From: Stenotrophomonas rhizophila
Lineage (GTDB): Bacteria; Pseudomonadota; Gammaproteobacteria; Xanthomonadales; Xanthomonadaceae
Length of the DNA stretch: 42,804 nucleotides
Direction: 5' to 3'
Assembly (NCBI RefSeq): GCF_020857975.1
Contig: NZ_JACWUO010000024.1
Coordinates: 1 to 42,804, forward strand
The position numbers were made by a program, and so were the translations under genes. The notes under the pieces are model-generated. The model did not search any database, had not been told where the DNA came from, and was given only the letters and a program-made list of their open reading frames with translations. Positions 42,804-42,804 of this stretch are shown piece by piece; within the stretch, counting starts at the first letter, position 1; each line of letters begins with the position of its first letter.

Positions 42804-42804
42804 A

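Overview
The window is high-GC DNA from a gammaproteobacterium of the Xanthomonadaceae, most likely Stenotrophomonas or a close relative. The grounds are protein content and order (ftsB-ispD-ispF-truD-surE-pcm-nlpD; a Xanthomonas-type T4SS effector with a lipoprotein partner) and many intergenic GTAG-type REP palindromes like the SMAG elements described in S. maltophilia. No database search was possible, so names rest on motifs and on recognising families.

Layout. (1) 1-10.6 kb: a leftward housekeeping block, pyrG - small membrane protein - eno - ftsB - ispD - ispF - truD - surE - pcm - yqaA - nlpD, many joined by 4-nt overlaps, with a lone opposite-strand smr gene between truD and surE. (2) 10.6-26.3 kb: parE, two GNAT acetyltransferases, a phosphate transporter with its DUF47 partner, a CNNM/CorC membrane protein, an ExoD-like protein, several oxidoreductases, trhO, an FKBP isomerase, a glutamate-synthase-like FMN protein and a nucleotide-sugar dehydrogenase. 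REP clusters sit at the 3' ends of genes; in four cases the REP's GTAG supplies the TAG stop codon. (3) 26.6-31.8 kb: a BLUF photoreceptor, a TraB/GumN protein, an HD hydrolase apparently lacking a normal start codon, a GST, and a toxin/immunity-like pair (XVIPCD effector with HExxH motif plus lipoprotein).

(4) 32177-37797: a small, decayed integrative island of lower and uneven GC, bounded by a 20-bp exact direct repeat of the 3' end of tRNA-Leu(TAA). It holds a broken integrase next to the tRNA, a winged-helix/GHKL-ATPase/STAS-like (DUF4325) protein, a 48-codon ORF, a truncated lambda R-type endolysin, an amidase split at a run of ten A, and two tandem DUF4224 genes, one of which runs through a 13-G tract.

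(5) 37.8-42.8 kb: tRNA-Leu, then an oxygen-responsive cluster: hemN and a truncated haemoglobin leftward, and a small membrane protein with a short CcoG-like ferredoxin rightward, around a perfect FNR-type box at 39872-39885. A small unknown gene, a second BLUF protein and tRNA-Cys/tRNA-Gly close the window.

The strongest candidates for something new are the wHTH-GHKL-DUF4325 island protein, the effector/immunity pair beside the island, the homopolymer-split genes inside the island, and the repeated use of REP GTAG as a stop codon.
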